Shown here one piece after another: positions 25,357 through 34,125 of a stretch of DNA of 64,000 nucleotides. The stretch lies in contig DAIDJF010000024.1 in the NCBI GenBank assembly GCA_027451525.1, positions 1 through 64,000 on the forward strand, in the 5' to 3' direction. Source of the DNA: Ktedonobacterales bacterium (GTDB taxonomy: Bacteria > Chloroflexota > Ktedonobacteria > Ktedonobacterales > Ktedonobacteraceae). A program made the translations under genes and the position numbers. The notes under the pieces were generated by a model. It was not told the DNA's origin, did no database searches, and saw nothing but the letters and a program-made list of their open reading frames with translations. The first letter of the stretch is position 1. The number at the start of each line of letters is the position of its first letter.

Positions 25357-26097
25357 ATGCGTGGTATTCTAGAAGGGATGGGGTTGACCTTTAGCCATAT
25401 GTTTCGGCCTAAGGTTACACGTCTCTATCCCTATGAAAAGCCTAAGCTGCCACCGCGCAGCCGTGGCTTAATTCAATTGATTGCACAAGAGGGTCTTAAA
25501 ACAGAATATAACTTGAAATGTGAGTCTTGTCTTCTCTGTGAAAAAGCCTGCCCACCTCGTGCAATTACGATTGAATATGAGCCAATGCACGAGTGGAAAC
25601 AACGCCCCTGGTTTCAGTCTTATATTCGCGACGGGGCCGAAAAATTCACGACGCGCAAACTTTCTTCCGCTACAGGGGCATCAAAGGGAGGCTTCTATAA
25701 GCAGCGTATTTCCGAATATGCTGTGGGCTACTTCAACAAGCCGGTTGCGCCCTGTGTTGCGATGCCTGTGAAGGATTATCTGGAGCCAGAGATTGATTTG
25801 AGCAAGCTCGATGCTTTACTAGAAACGTGGTCGCAGGAGGCGGGTGAACTCCCAGCCTTGCTGGATACGGTGATGGATATGTATGGTTATCTGCCGCTTG
25901 CAGCCGCCAAGCGCATCGTGCAAGCTCGTGGCGTAGACTTGAGCGACATCTTTGGTATTGCGACAATGAGTCCTAAGTTTAGACCCGCACCTGCGGTAAA
26001 GGGCATTACGCGCGATGACCAGCCGGAGCGCGGTCTGGCCCCTGACAGACGTGGCGTGTGGGGCAATATTCATCATGTGAGGCAGCCCAATGCCTGA
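25357..26097 (+). CDS. Chimera of half-NuoI and half-NuoE
   Basis: The 246-residue protein starts like NuoI (GMGLTFSHMF, YPYEKPKLPPRSRG) and has one [4Fe-4S] motif, C55xxC58xxC61xxxC65-P; the second NuoI cluster is absent. From about residue 148 it switches to the helical N-terminal part of NuoE (GYLPLAAAKRIVQA, VDLSDIFGIATMSPKF). It stops before the thioredoxin-like domain that would hold the N1a [2Fe-2S] cluster. The intervening part (70-145) is not recognised. The reading frame is intact, and no NuoE remnant is visible in other frames before nuoF, so this looks like a designed fusion rather than a frameshift. It starts 3 bases after the nuoB-like stop and overlaps the nuoF-like start by 8 bases. 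Confidence 0.8.
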   Translation: MRGILEGMGLTFSHMFRPKVTRLYPYEKPKLPPRSRGLIQLIAQEGLKTEYNLKCESCLLCEKACPPRAITIEYEPMHEWKQRPWFQSYIRDGAEKFTTRKLSSATGASKGGFYKQRISEYAVGYFNKPVAPCVAMPVKDYLEPEIDLSKLDALLETWSQEAGELPALLDTVMDMYGYLPLAAAKRIVQARGVDLSDIFGIATMSPKFRPAPAVKGITRDDQPERGLAPDRRGVWGNIHHVRQPNA

Positions 26098-27418
26098 GTA
26101 TCAACAAACGTATCGCGTATTGCGACGGCAGGGTGATGATGTGCGCGCCCTCGCCGCCTATCGTCAAGCGGGTGGCTATGCCGCCCTGGAAAAGGCTATT
26201 CGCCAGCAGACCCCTGAGCAGGTGGTTCAGCAGGTCACGGACGCTAAATTGCGTGGCCTGGGTGGGGCAGGCAGGCTGACAGGTGAGAAATGGCGCGCAG
26301 TACGCCGCACCGAAGATAGCCAGAAATATGTTATCTGCAACGCTTATGATGCCGATAGCCGCTCGTACGCGGCGCGTTCTCTTTTAGAGCGCAATCCGCA
26401 TCAAGTGATTGAAGGAATTATTCTCGCTGCCTATGCGGTGGGGGCGTCAGAGGCATATTTATTCGCGCGTAGCTCATTTCGCGCTGGCATTGACGCTGTG
26501 CAAGAGGCTCTGCGTGAGGCTCTGGATGCGCATCTGGTGGGCCGTGATATTCTTGGCACAGATTTTAGCTGCACCATCAATGTGCTTGGCGTCGATATCG
26601 GTTTTATGGGCGGTGAAGAGACGGTGCAGATGGCCCTCATCAAAGGCCGACGTGGTATGCCGGAGCAGCGTCCACCGTATCCCGCGCAAGATGGTCTATG
26701 GGGTAAGCCGACCGCGATCAATAACGTGGAGACGCTAGCGAACGTGCCTGTAATTATCCGTGATGGTGTGGTTGCTTTCACAAAAGTCGGCACTGCCAAT
26801 ACACCAGGCACCAAGATTGTGACGGTCTATGACGTTGTGTCGGATAGTCAACCCGTTGTGGTAGAGATTCCATTTGGTACGCCACTGCGAACTATCCTTG
26901 CGCTCGCTGGCATCAAACGCGCGGATGGAGATCTACGCGCGGTGGTTGTTGGTGGGGCTGAAGGTGGTGCGCTCCCGCCCTCGTCATTGGATACACCCTT
27001 CGACTTTGATCCCATTGAGGAGGCGGGTGCGATTATCGGTTCGAGTATCATTGAACTGTTGCCTGTTCCTACTTGCATGGTGGCGTGGGCGATGGAACGT
27101 AGTCGCTATCTTAGCAACGAGTCGTGTGGAAAATGTGTTCCTTGCCGCCTTGGTGTGAAACGTATTACGGGTATTTTGGAAGGTATCGTGAGTGATCTTG
27201 GTATCAAGGGCGATCTGGCCGTGCTGGATGAGTTTGCCGGATATATACCGAATGGCTCACTGTGTGGCTTTGGCGTGCAGGCTCCTAATCCGCTCAAGAC
27301 CGCGAAACGCTACTGGCCCGATCATTTCACCATGCATATTGAAGAGCTACAGTGTCCAACAGGAACGTGTGTCCCTGTGCGCGCTCATCGTTTCGTAACA
27401 AAACATGTTCTGCCGTAA
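26090..27418 (+). CDS. NuoF-like flavoprotein with diverged NADH site
   Basis: A 442-residue NuoF/HoxF-type subunit. FMN/NADH region: GLGGAGRLTGEKW (56-68), GGEETVQMALI (174-184) and GLWGKPTAINNVETLANVP. The N3 [4Fe-4S] cluster ligands Cys346, Cys349 and Cys352 (ESCGKCVPC) and Cys392 are intact. The normally strict NADEGEPGTF motif reads NAYDADSRSY (84-93), changing Asp to Tyr and the two glutamates to aspartates. The CGEE cysteine is Gly. Two extra cysteines (422, 427) lie at the C-terminus. It probably binds FMN and the cluster, but pyridine nucleotide use or specificity may differ. Confidence 0.88.
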   Translation: MPEYQQTYRVLRRQGDDVRALAAYRQAGGYAALEKAIRQQTPEQVVQQVTDAKLRGLGGAGRLTGEKWRAVRRTEDSQKYVICNAYDADSRSYAARSLLERNPHQVIEGIILAAYAVGASEAYLFARSSFRAGIDAVQEALREALDAHLVGRDILGTDFSCTINVLGVDIGFMGGEETVQMALIKGRRGMPEQRPPYPAQDGLWGKPTAINNVETLANVPVIIRDGVVAFTKVGTANTPGTKIVTVYDVVSDSQPVVVEIPFGTPLRTILALAGIKRADGDLRAVVVGGAEGGALPPSSLDTPFDFDPIEEAGAIIGSSIIELLPVPTCMVAWAMERSRYLSNESCGKCVPCRLGVKRITGILEGIVSDLGIKGDLAVLDEFAGYIPNGSLCGFGVQAPNPLKTAKRYWPDHFTMHIEELQCPTGTCVPVRAHRFVTKHVLP

Positions 27419-27519
27419 TTTGTTTGTAAGGGACGGCATTGTAACCGCCTCGACCTGTCTCCTGCTGATAGGAAAGGCGTCGCGACGTATGTCCCTGACA
27501 GACGCGCAAGAGGAAATAC

Positions 27520-29928
27520 ATGGCAATATCAATCAGAGATACATTCTCTCCGCTCACTCAGGAGCCAGCAGTGCCAATGGTGCGCAATGAGGTTGGTCAT
27601 CCCAGCTTTACGCTGACCATTGATGGCAAGACCGTGCAAGCCTATGAAGGCCAGACCATCCTGAGTGCTGCAATTGACAACGGGATTCCTGATATCCCGA
27701 ACCTGTGTAATGACGAAAAACTAGAGCCGACCTCAGCCTGTCGCATGTGCCTGGTGCATATCGAGGGCGAGAAACGGCCCCTGCCATCCTGCAATACGGC
27801 AGCTATGCCCGGCATGGTCGTGACGACGAACTCTGATGAGCTGTTTCATATTCGTCGCACAAACCTGGAGATGATTCTCTCCGACCATAATGCCTATTGC
27901 CAGCCGCCTTGTCAGGTAGAATGCCCAACGCATATCGATATCCCCGGCTATCTGGAACTGATCGCGCAGGGATCGATGAAAGAAGCGGCCCGCCTCGTCA
28001 AAGAAGTGCTGCCCTTTCCCTTTATCCTGGGCCTGACCTGTCCCGCACCCTGTCAGAAGGGTTGTCGCAGAACGCTGGTCGAGGAAGAGATCGCTATCTG
28101 CCGCATGCATGGGTATGCAGCTGAGACCTGCCTGCTCGATCCGCCCGTTCCCTATATCAAGGATGCCCCAACCGGTAAGAAGGTTGCGATTGTTGGTGCT
28201 GGCCCTGCTGGTCTGACCTGTGCCTACTATCTCGCCCTCAAGGGTCACTACTGCAAGGTCTTCGACATGCAGCCACAGCCCGGCGGGATGCTACGCTATG
28301 GCATTCCTGAGTATCGCCTGCCGAAAGATATGATGGATCGCGAGATTGATCATGTCTGGCAATTGGGCGTTGATCTGCAGTGCAATGTAAAGCTGGGACG
28401 CGACTTCACGATTGATGATCTCTTCGCGCAGGGCTTTGACGCAGTCTATCTGGCGATTGGCTGTTGGACGAGTAATGATTTGCGCGTGCCGGGTGAGGAT
28501 GCAGAAGGCGTCGTCAACGCGATCTCGTACCTGGGTGATAAGGTCGAAGGTCGATCTGTTCCCGTGCGTGCTGGTGATGAGGTTATCGTCATTGGTGGTG
28601 GTTTTACCGCTTTTGACTGCACACGTACATCACTGCGTCTGGGCGCGAAGGTCCATACAATGTACCGTCGTGGTCGCGCTGAGATGGGCGCGACGATGGA
28701 AGAGGTCGAAGACGGTGAGGCGGAAGGCACAGACCTGCAACTCTATGTCAGCCAGACCCGCATTATGACGGAGAATGGCAAAGTCACGGGTGTTGAGTTC
28801 CAGCGCAACAAACTGGGTGAGCCTGATGCCAGCGGTCGCCGCCGCCCGGTGCCTATTCCTGGTTCCGAATTTGTAATTAATTGCGATGCCGTCATTCCCG
28901 CTATCGGTCAGGCCGTTGATACAAAGGTCCTGGATGATAAATCGGGCGTGAAATGGACAAAGTGGAAGACTATCCAGACCAATCCGCACAACTTTATGAG
29001 TGATCGCGCGGGCGTCTTTGCTGGCGGCGACTGCCAGATGGGCGCGCAGACAATCATTCAGGGCGTTGGTCAGGGTAAACTGGGTGCCCGTTCGATTCAT
29101 TCCTTCCTGATGGGCGAGGATATGAGCGAGGTCGCACGCCGCTTGGAACTGGAAGAGCGCAAGCCTGATCTCTTCGATATCGTGCCTTACAAGCCAGTCG
29201 AGCCAAAAGTGAAGATGCCGATGCTGCCCTATGAAGAGCGCAAACGTAACTTCCAGTTGATCGAGATGGGCTACCTCCAGGAGCAGGCACAGCGCGAGGC
29301 AGCTCGCTGCTTGCAATGTGCCTGTCCCGCTGCTGGACAGTGTGATTTGCAGAAGTATAGCATTGAGCATGGTTTGGCGGATAACCGTTTCCACGACGGT
29401 GAGCCGAGCGACTATCATGACTATGATCTGGACCTCTCGCACAGCTTCATTCTGCGCGACCCGAATAAGTGCATTAACTGCACGCAGTGTGTCCGCGTCT
29501 GTCACGATGTGATCGGTCCCGACTGCTACGGTATGTTTGGTAAGGGCTTTGATACGATTGTTTCCACGCCATTTAATGTCAGCCTGCATGATACCGACTG
29601 CGTCTCGTGCGGTGCCTGCGTGCAGGTTTGCCCGACAGGTTCGTTGATGATGGCGGAGCGCACGCTGAAACGCTATGCCTTCGCGTTAGATCGCTGTATC
29701 TTCTGCGGCGACTGTGTTGAGGTCTGCCCTCACGGTGCGCTTGGTGAGACGCCAAACTTCGAGCTGTCCTTTTTCAACCGCTTTGGCGAGGATGTCACGC
29801 TCGAAAAGGATGATCTGGCAAAAGCTCCCAACTACCTTGTTCGCCAGCGTCTTCCACGTGGTAAGAAAGATCTGCCCGTGATGAGTCCATTGGTTCGCCC
29901 GCTGCCCGCACGCGGCATTCGTGAGTAA
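27520..29928 (+). CDS. NuoG-type [2Fe-2S] / GltD-like FAD / ferredoxin fusion oxidoreductase
   Basis: This 802-residue protein joins three modules. The N-terminal NuoG-type [2Fe-2S] ferredoxin has Cys63, Cys74, Cys77 and Cys91. A GltD/NfnB-like part follows: cysteine motifs H123-xxx-C127xxxC131xxxC135-P and CPAPCQKGC (174-182), an FAD Rossmann GAGPAG (226-231), and a second nucleotide fold with GGGFTAFD instead of the usual GGGNTAMD. The C-terminal part has three [4Fe-4S] motifs beginning at Cys651, Cys694 and Cys726. It resembles subunits that feed formate dehydrogenases or transfer electrons between NAD(P)H and ferredoxin. AGAGGA precedes the ATG; 101 bases separate it from the nuoF-like gene. 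Confidence 0.88.
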   Translation: MAISIRDTFSPLTQEPAVPMVRNEVGHPSFTLTIDGKTVQAYEGQTILSAAIDNGIPDIPNLCNDEKLEPTSACRMCLVHIEGEKRPLPSCNTAAMPGMVVTTNSDELFHIRRTNLEMILSDHNAYCQPPCQVECPTHIDIPGYLELIAQGSMKEAARLVKEVLPFPFILGLTCPAPCQKGCRRTLVEEEIAICRMHGYAAETCLLDPPVPYIKDAPTGKKVAIVGAGPAGLTCAYYLALKGHYCKVFDMQPQPGGMLRYGIPEYRLPKDMMDREIDHVWQLGVDLQCNVKLGRDFTIDDLFAQGFDAVYLAIGCWTSNDLRVPGEDAEGVVNAISYLGDKVEGRSVPVRAGDEVIVIGGGFTAFDCTRTSLRLGAKVHTMYRRGRAEMGATMEEVEDGEAEGTDLQLYVSQTRIMTENGKVTGVEFQRNKLGEPDASGRRRPVPIPGSEFVINCDAVIPAIGQAVDTKVLDDKSGVKWTKWKTIQTNPHNFMSDRAGVFAGGDCQMGAQTIIQGVGQGKLGARSIHSFLMGEDMSEVARRLELEERKPDLFDIVPYKPVEPKVKMPMLPYEERKRNFQLIEMGYLQEQAQREAARCLQCACPAAGQCDLQKYSIEHGLADNRFHDGEPSDYHDYDLDLSHSFILRDPNKCINCTQCVRVCHDVIGPDCYGMFGKGFDTIVSTPFNVSLHDTDCVSCGACVQVCPTGSLMMAERTLKRYAFALDRCIFCGDCVEVCPHGALGETPNFELSFFNRFGEDVTLEKDDLAKAPNYLVRQRLPRGKKDLPVMSPLVRPLPARGIRE

Positions 29929-29949
29929 CCTGTATTCATGTGCAACAAT

Positions 29950-29992
29950 GGAGGAATGTGTGACAATGCGTTACACACTCCTCCTTTTTTTT
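29950..29992 (+). terminator. Strong intrinsic terminator closing the Nuo-like operon
   Basis: GGAGGA-A-TGTGT (29950-29961) pairs with ACACA-C-TCCTCC (29973-29984), with one mismatch, and is followed by eight T residues (29985-29992). It ends transcription 22 bases after the fusion oxidoreductase and separates it from the GH1 gene. Confidence 0.92.
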
Positions 29993-30023
29993 GCACTACG
30001 CTCGTGTTTTTTCCATCATTTCA

Positions 30024-30032
30024 TGTTATAAT
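30024..30032 (+). promoter_or_regulatory. Extended -10 promoter for the GH1 gene
   Basis: TG-T-TATAAT at 30024-30032 is a perfect extended -10, located between the terminator and the GH1 start codon at 30066. The -35 is poor, as in the other extended promoters of this window. Confidence 0.6.
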
Positions 30033-30065
30033 AGAAAAAAACTTCGATGGAAAGGCTCTACAGGT

Positions 30066-31451
30066 ATGGCAAAGCAGCGTGGCTTACGCTTTCCAAACGA
30101 TTTTTTGTGGGGAACGGCATCATCATCGTATCAATGTGAGGGCGGCAATACGAACAATCAGTGGTCTCGCTGGGAGCAACAGGGGCACATTCTCAGTGGA
30201 GAGACCTGTGGTGATGCGGCAAACTGGTGGCGTGAAGCCGAGCACGATTTTAACTTTGCGGAACAGATGGAGAACAATGCTTTGCGGCTGAGCCTGGAAT
30301 GGAGCCGTATTGAGCCGCGCGAGGGACAGTGGGATAGCGCGGCTATAGATCGCTACCGAGCTATGCTGCTCGATCTGCGACGGCGGCACATAAAACCCAT
30401 CGTGACGCTGCATCATTTCACTGAGCCGCTCTGGTTTGTTGATCGCGGTGGTTTTGCCCAACAAAAAAATATTCGCTATTTTATACGCTATGTGCGCCAT
30501 ATTGTGGAGTCCTTGTATGATCTGTGCGACTTTTGGATCACGCTTAATGAGCCAAATCTTTATGCGATAGTCGGTTACCAGCTTGGTACATTTCCCCCTG
30601 GCGAGCAGAATACATTGCGTACGCTGCATGTTTTGCGCAATCTTCTACAGGCGCATGTAGAAGCATTTTATGCTATTCGCTCCCTTCAACCTGATGCGCA
30701 AATCGGGTATTGTCTGCATTATCGTCTCTTCGATCCAGCATTTTTCTTTTCGCCGCTTGATCGTTCAGCCGCCAATGTGCAGAGCGAAATATTCAACTGG
30801 ACGATGTTACAGGCTGCGGAGAGCGGTCGTTTCGCGTTCCCTTTCAATCTCGCGCTTGCTGCTGTGCCACATGCGGCCGGGGCACGTGATTATCATGGCA
30901 TAAACTACTACACACGTGAAATGGTACGTTTTGACCCTGGCGCACCCGCTGAACTTTTTGGACGCCGCTTTGTCCGGCGCGGTGCAGTACGCAATGACCC
31001 CGGTCTGGACAACACCTTTGGAGAAATCTATCCAGAAGGCATGTATCGTATATTGAAGATGGTGTATCAGCGCACACGCGGCAATAAACCACTGTATATC
31101 ACTGAGAATGGCTTTAGCGATAGCGTCGATGACCGCCGTCCACGGGCACTCCTAGAGCATCTGGCGATGGTGCATCGTGCCATTCAAGAGGGCGTGCCAG
31201 TACGTGGCTATCTCCACTGGACGCTGGTAGACAACTTCGAGTGGAATCAGGGCTGGCAGGTGCGTTTTGGCTTGATTGAGATTGACCCAGAGACACAAGA
31301 ACGCCTGCCGCGTCGTAGTGCCAGCATGTATGGCGAGATTTGCCGCGCTAATGCAATTACTGAAGAGATTGTTGCCCGCTATGCACCAGAGGCATTAGAG
31401 AGTATCTTTGGCGTTTCCCAGGATGCACAAAGCACGGTCACAGCCTCTTAA
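30066..31451 (+). CDS. Glycoside hydrolase family 1 beta-glucosidase/beta-glycosidase
   Basis: A 461-residue GH1 (beta/alpha)8 enzyme that cleaves beta-linked glucose, galactose or related sugars with retention. It opens with FPNDFLWGTASSSYQCEGG and carries the acid/base Glu162 in ITLNEPN and the nucleophile Glu347 in YITENGFSD. The C-terminal region has RGYLHWTLVDNFEWNQGW, the aglycone/glycone site. There is no signal peptide, so it acts in the cytoplasm on imported oligosaccharides. ATG 30066 is chosen because the family motif begins 8 residues in; a longer upstream frame overlaps the promoter. Its stop overlaps the convergent hypothetical gene by 4 bases. Confidence 0.95.
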   Translation: MAKQRGLRFPNDFLWGTASSSYQCEGGNTNNQWSRWEQQGHILSGETCGDAANWWREAEHDFNFAEQMENNALRLSLEWSRIEPREGQWDSAAIDRYRAMLLDLRRRHIKPIVTLHHFTEPLWFVDRGGFAQQKNIRYFIRYVRHIVESLYDLCDFWITLNEPNLYAIVGYQLGTFPPGEQNTLRTLHVLRNLLQAHVEAFYAIRSLQPDAQIGYCLHYRLFDPAFFFSPLDRSAANVQSEIFNWTMLQAAESGRFAFPFNLALAAVPHAAGARDYHGINYYTREMVRFDPGAPAELFGRRFVRRGAVRNDPGLDNTFGEIYPEGMYRILKMVYQRTRGNKPLYITENGFSDSVDDRRPRALLEHLAMVHRAIQEGVPVRGYLHWTLVDNFEWNQGWQVRFGLIEIDPETQERLPRRSASMYGEICRANAITEEIVARYAPEALESIFGVSQDAQSTVTAS

Positions 31452-32089
31452 TCTAAGCTTGTAGATTGCGCTGGCAGCAAGGTACAGATATAAGGTTGTT
31501 TATCGCTCGTCTCCTGGTAAGCGGGCGAACCGGGAAGAGCTGGCGGAAGCAGTCTCTGCTGCGCAATGGTCTCTGTAAGCAGTTGCTGTGTGTATTGTGA
31601 TGGTAGATCGTTTAAGGCCGCACGTAGTACAGCGCGGGCGGTGTGTTGTGCCCGTTCACTCATAAAACGCGCCCATGCCTCACCAAGCCAGAGTCGGGCG
31701 CGTGCCCTCTCAATTCTTGCCTCTTCATACATGGGCGTATGATCGCTGCCCGCCAGACTCCAGAAGCGCCAGATGCGCCAGCAGCGCGTAAAATGCATGA
31801 GAGCCGTCCCTGGAAGATTTTGCGCGAGTTTAAAGACGCCCGAAGCCAGTTCTAGCCAGCCCCATGCCTGCGCTTCAGCAAAATCGTGAGTTGCAAAATG
31901 TGCCTCTGTAAACATATCCATCTCTTGCTCTCGACCAAAAATCGCTAAATCTCCGCTTAGACGTTTTAACTCGTTACGCGTACGCAGTAAAAGTTCTTGG
32001 GCCTGGACGATATCGCCTGCCAGACTGAGATGAAATGCTTGTTGCGCAAGGTATGCTGTGTTATTGGCTTGTAGTTGATGATCTGGCAT
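31448..32089 (-). CDS. Uncharacterised helical (TPR-like) protein
   Basis: The 213-residue protein is alanine/leucine/arginine-rich and almost entirely helical. Segments such as AYLAQQAFHLSLAGDIVQAQ, EAQAWGWLELASGVFK and ARIERARARLWLGEAW resemble TPR-type helical repeats of helper proteins. It carries no catalytic motif or signal peptide. The start at 32089 has GAGGA about 6 bases upstream; a longer in-frame ATG at 32149 lacks such a site. It is convergent with GH1. Function is unknown. Confidence 0.65.
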   Translation of the reverse strand: MPDHQLQANNTAYLAQQAFHLSLAGDIVQAQELLLRTRNELKRLSGDLAIFGREQEMDMFTEAHFATHDFAEAQAWGWLELASGVFKLAQNLPGTALMHFTRCWRIWRFWSLAGSDHTPMYEEARIERARARLWLGEAWARFMSERAQHTARAVLRAALNDLPSQYTQQLLTETIAQQRLLPPALPGSPAYQETSDKQPYICTLLPAQSTSLD

Positions 32090-32375
32090 ATGTTCCTCGT
32101 TATCTGTTTCTGTTAAGCGATAAAAATAGAACGATGATGCTAGTATCAATTATAGCGTATGGTGTCATGTGGTTCAGATAGCGATGACTTCTCTCTAAAA
32201 GGAAAAGTGACAGAGAAAAGGTTTATCTTCTGCTCTGTGTATTACCATATACCAAATTGGCTATATTGTCCTGAAACTACTCCTGTTTATGTTATGCTTG
32301 TGATGGCATCCATACGACTTATACTTTTCTAGAAATATATTGTGTGACATAGTCATAATACAGAGGAGTGGATGT

Positions 32376-34037
32376 ATGCGCTCGCTTTCTCGCCCCTTAC
32401 TAAGCCTAATGGCGTTAATTGCGCTATGGATTATCTTGGCGATATTGTTCCATTTAGCTGGCATTGTATGGGAATTTTCTCAACTACTAGGTGCGGCCGT
32501 TGGTGGCATCCTGACATTGTATGCAGCACTTGCTCCTATGAAAGAAGATGAGCAAGTTGAGCCATGGCTAGGGCGTGAGCGGCTCGGATGGCTTCTTGTT
32601 GGGTGTGGTCTGCTCATGTGGGCTTTTGGTGAAAGTATTTGGCGATATTATATCTTGACGAATCAAAGCCCTTTTCCTTCGTACGCGGACATTGGTTATT
32701 CAAGTATGCCGCCACTTGTGTTTCTGGGCTTGCTGCTGCAACCATCATCTGATGCTGGTCGTGGGCGTGTTCTCACGCTTTTTGATAGCCTGATTGCAAT
32801 GGGATCACTACTCAGTATTGCATGGTATCTCTTGCTCGGCTCGCTTGCTTTAGGGTCAAATGAGAATCTCGCGGCAAAAATCCTCGGTATCTACTATCCA
32901 ACGAGTGACGTTGCCTTGCTCAGTTGTGTCATTCTGTTGCTCTTGCGTGGTCAAGGCCGTCTGTATCAATCGACCGCGCGTAGAAATGCATTGTTTATCA
33001 TTGCGCTTGGCCTGTGCTGTTTTGCTACCTCCGATTTTATCTTCAATATTCAGCAGAACGCAAATACCTATGTAGAGGGTACATGGGTTGATATTGGCTG
33101 GCCTATCGGCTTGATGACCATCGCTATTGGCGCGTATCTGCGGCGTTTCTTACCATTAACTTCTGACGATGCGATTGAGCAACGACTGAATGCCAATGTG
33201 AATAGAATGGGCTTGGGGGTGGTGCAATATATCACTTATGGACTGGTTGGTATCTTGCTGGTTGTCTTGGGCTTTAATGTTTTTGCGCATGATGCCGTCG
33301 CCCGTGCCATTCGTCCTGTATTGTTTATTGCAACCGTCTTGGTGATTGGGCTGGTCATTGCGCGTCAGGTGTTGACGATCATTGAGAACGAGCGTTTGGC
33401 ACAGCGGCAGAAAGATGCTTTGAACCGCCTGGAAGTTGCCAGCCAGCGCATTGAGGAGCAAGCTGCACAGGCGGCGCGGCGCAACAATGACTTAGAGGTT
33501 GGTATCACGCATCTCAAGGATGTGCAGGCGCGTTTAGCAAATGGGAACTTGCGCGCACGGGCGCGTTTGAACGAGGGTGAGTTGATGCCATTGGCCGCTA
33601 GCTTAAACCTGATGGCCGAGCGTCTAGCCCGTCTGGAACAAACTGACCTCCATGCCCAGCGCATGAGGCAAGCGGTCGAGGAACTCTGCGTTGCGATAGA
33701 ACGTGCTAGAGCGGGCAAGCCATTTATTGTTCCACTTTCTTGCAATGAATTTCCTGAATTGAGTCGCTTGCTCTTCACGATAGGGATACGCCCGAATGTG
33801 GAGACGGTACGCCCGACTTCTCCACATTCGCCGCCAGCGGCTTTTTCTACCCAAACACAGCAGACATCGCGTCAGATGCCCTCTCCATTCTCGCCTCCCG
33901 CGACGCCGATGACCTCTAATCGTCCACTTGCAGAACAAGAACCGCCAAGAGTTGGGCCTGAGCCAGGCGTACGTACGCCACGTTCTGTACCATTTTCGTC
34001 TCCCTATAGAGATCCGCAACGGGGAACACGCGAATAG
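32376..34037 (+). CDS. Polytopic membrane protein with HAMP-like module and no output domain
   Basis: A 553-residue protein. The first about 320 residues form roughly nine or ten transmembrane helices, the arrangement seen in some sensor proteins of Chloroflexota. Then come a coiled coil (residues about 330-375) and a HAMP-like module (DVQARLANGNLRARARL, then PLAASLNLMAERLARL). A 70-residue Pro/Ser/Thr-rich tail ends it. No kinase, GGDEF, EAL or MCP domain is present, so it may signal by contact with a partner. The ATG at 32376 follows AGAGGAG by 7 bases and is clearly preferred to the upstream alternative. Confidence 0.7.
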   Translation: MRSLSRPLLSLMALIALWIILAILFHLAGIVWEFSQLLGAAVGGILTLYAALAPMKEDEQVEPWLGRERLGWLLVGCGLLMWAFGESIWRYYILTNQSPFPSYADIGYSSMPPLVFLGLLLQPSSDAGRGRVLTLFDSLIAMGSLLSIAWYLLLGSLALGSNENLAAKILGIYYPTSDVALLSCVILLLLRGQGRLYQSTARRNALFIIALGLCCFATSDFIFNIQQNANTYVEGTWVDIGWPIGLMTIAIGAYLRRFLPLTSDDAIEQRLNANVNRMGLGVVQYITYGLVGILLVVLGFNVFAHDAVARAIRPVLFIATVLVIGLVIARQVLTIIENERLAQRQKDALNRLEVASQRIEEQAAQAARRNNDLEVGITHLKDVQARLANGNLRARARLNEGELMPLAASLNLMAERLARLEQTDLHAQRMRQAVEELCVAIERARAGKPFIVPLSCNEFPELSRLLFTIGIRPNVETVRPTSPHSPPAAFSTQTQQTSRQMPSPFSPPATPMTSNRPLAEQEPPRVGPEPGVRTPRSVPFSSPYRDPQRGTRE

Positions 34038-34125
34038 GCCTCTAAGCTTGGATGAGTTGGCGGCGGAGATCAACGCAATAACGTGGTAATACGTTAGAAA
34101 TAGGTCATTCTCTCTCTATCGCGTA

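Noticed and set aside
25980-26097. Possible frameshift removing the NuoE [2Fe-2S] domain.
   Set aside because: No room or remnant before the overlapping nuoF-like start in any frame; the chimera ends cleanly.
28630-29589. Antisense open frame of 319 codons inside the fusion oxidoreductase gene.
   Set aside because: Lies opposite a gene with clear cysteine motifs; codon bias of the true gene produces open antisense frames.
24751-29928. Possibility that the cluster is a bidirectional NiFe hydrogenase (HoxYFU type).
   Set aside because: No large hydrogenase subunit gene; the small subunit carries NuoB rather than HoxY cysteine motifs.
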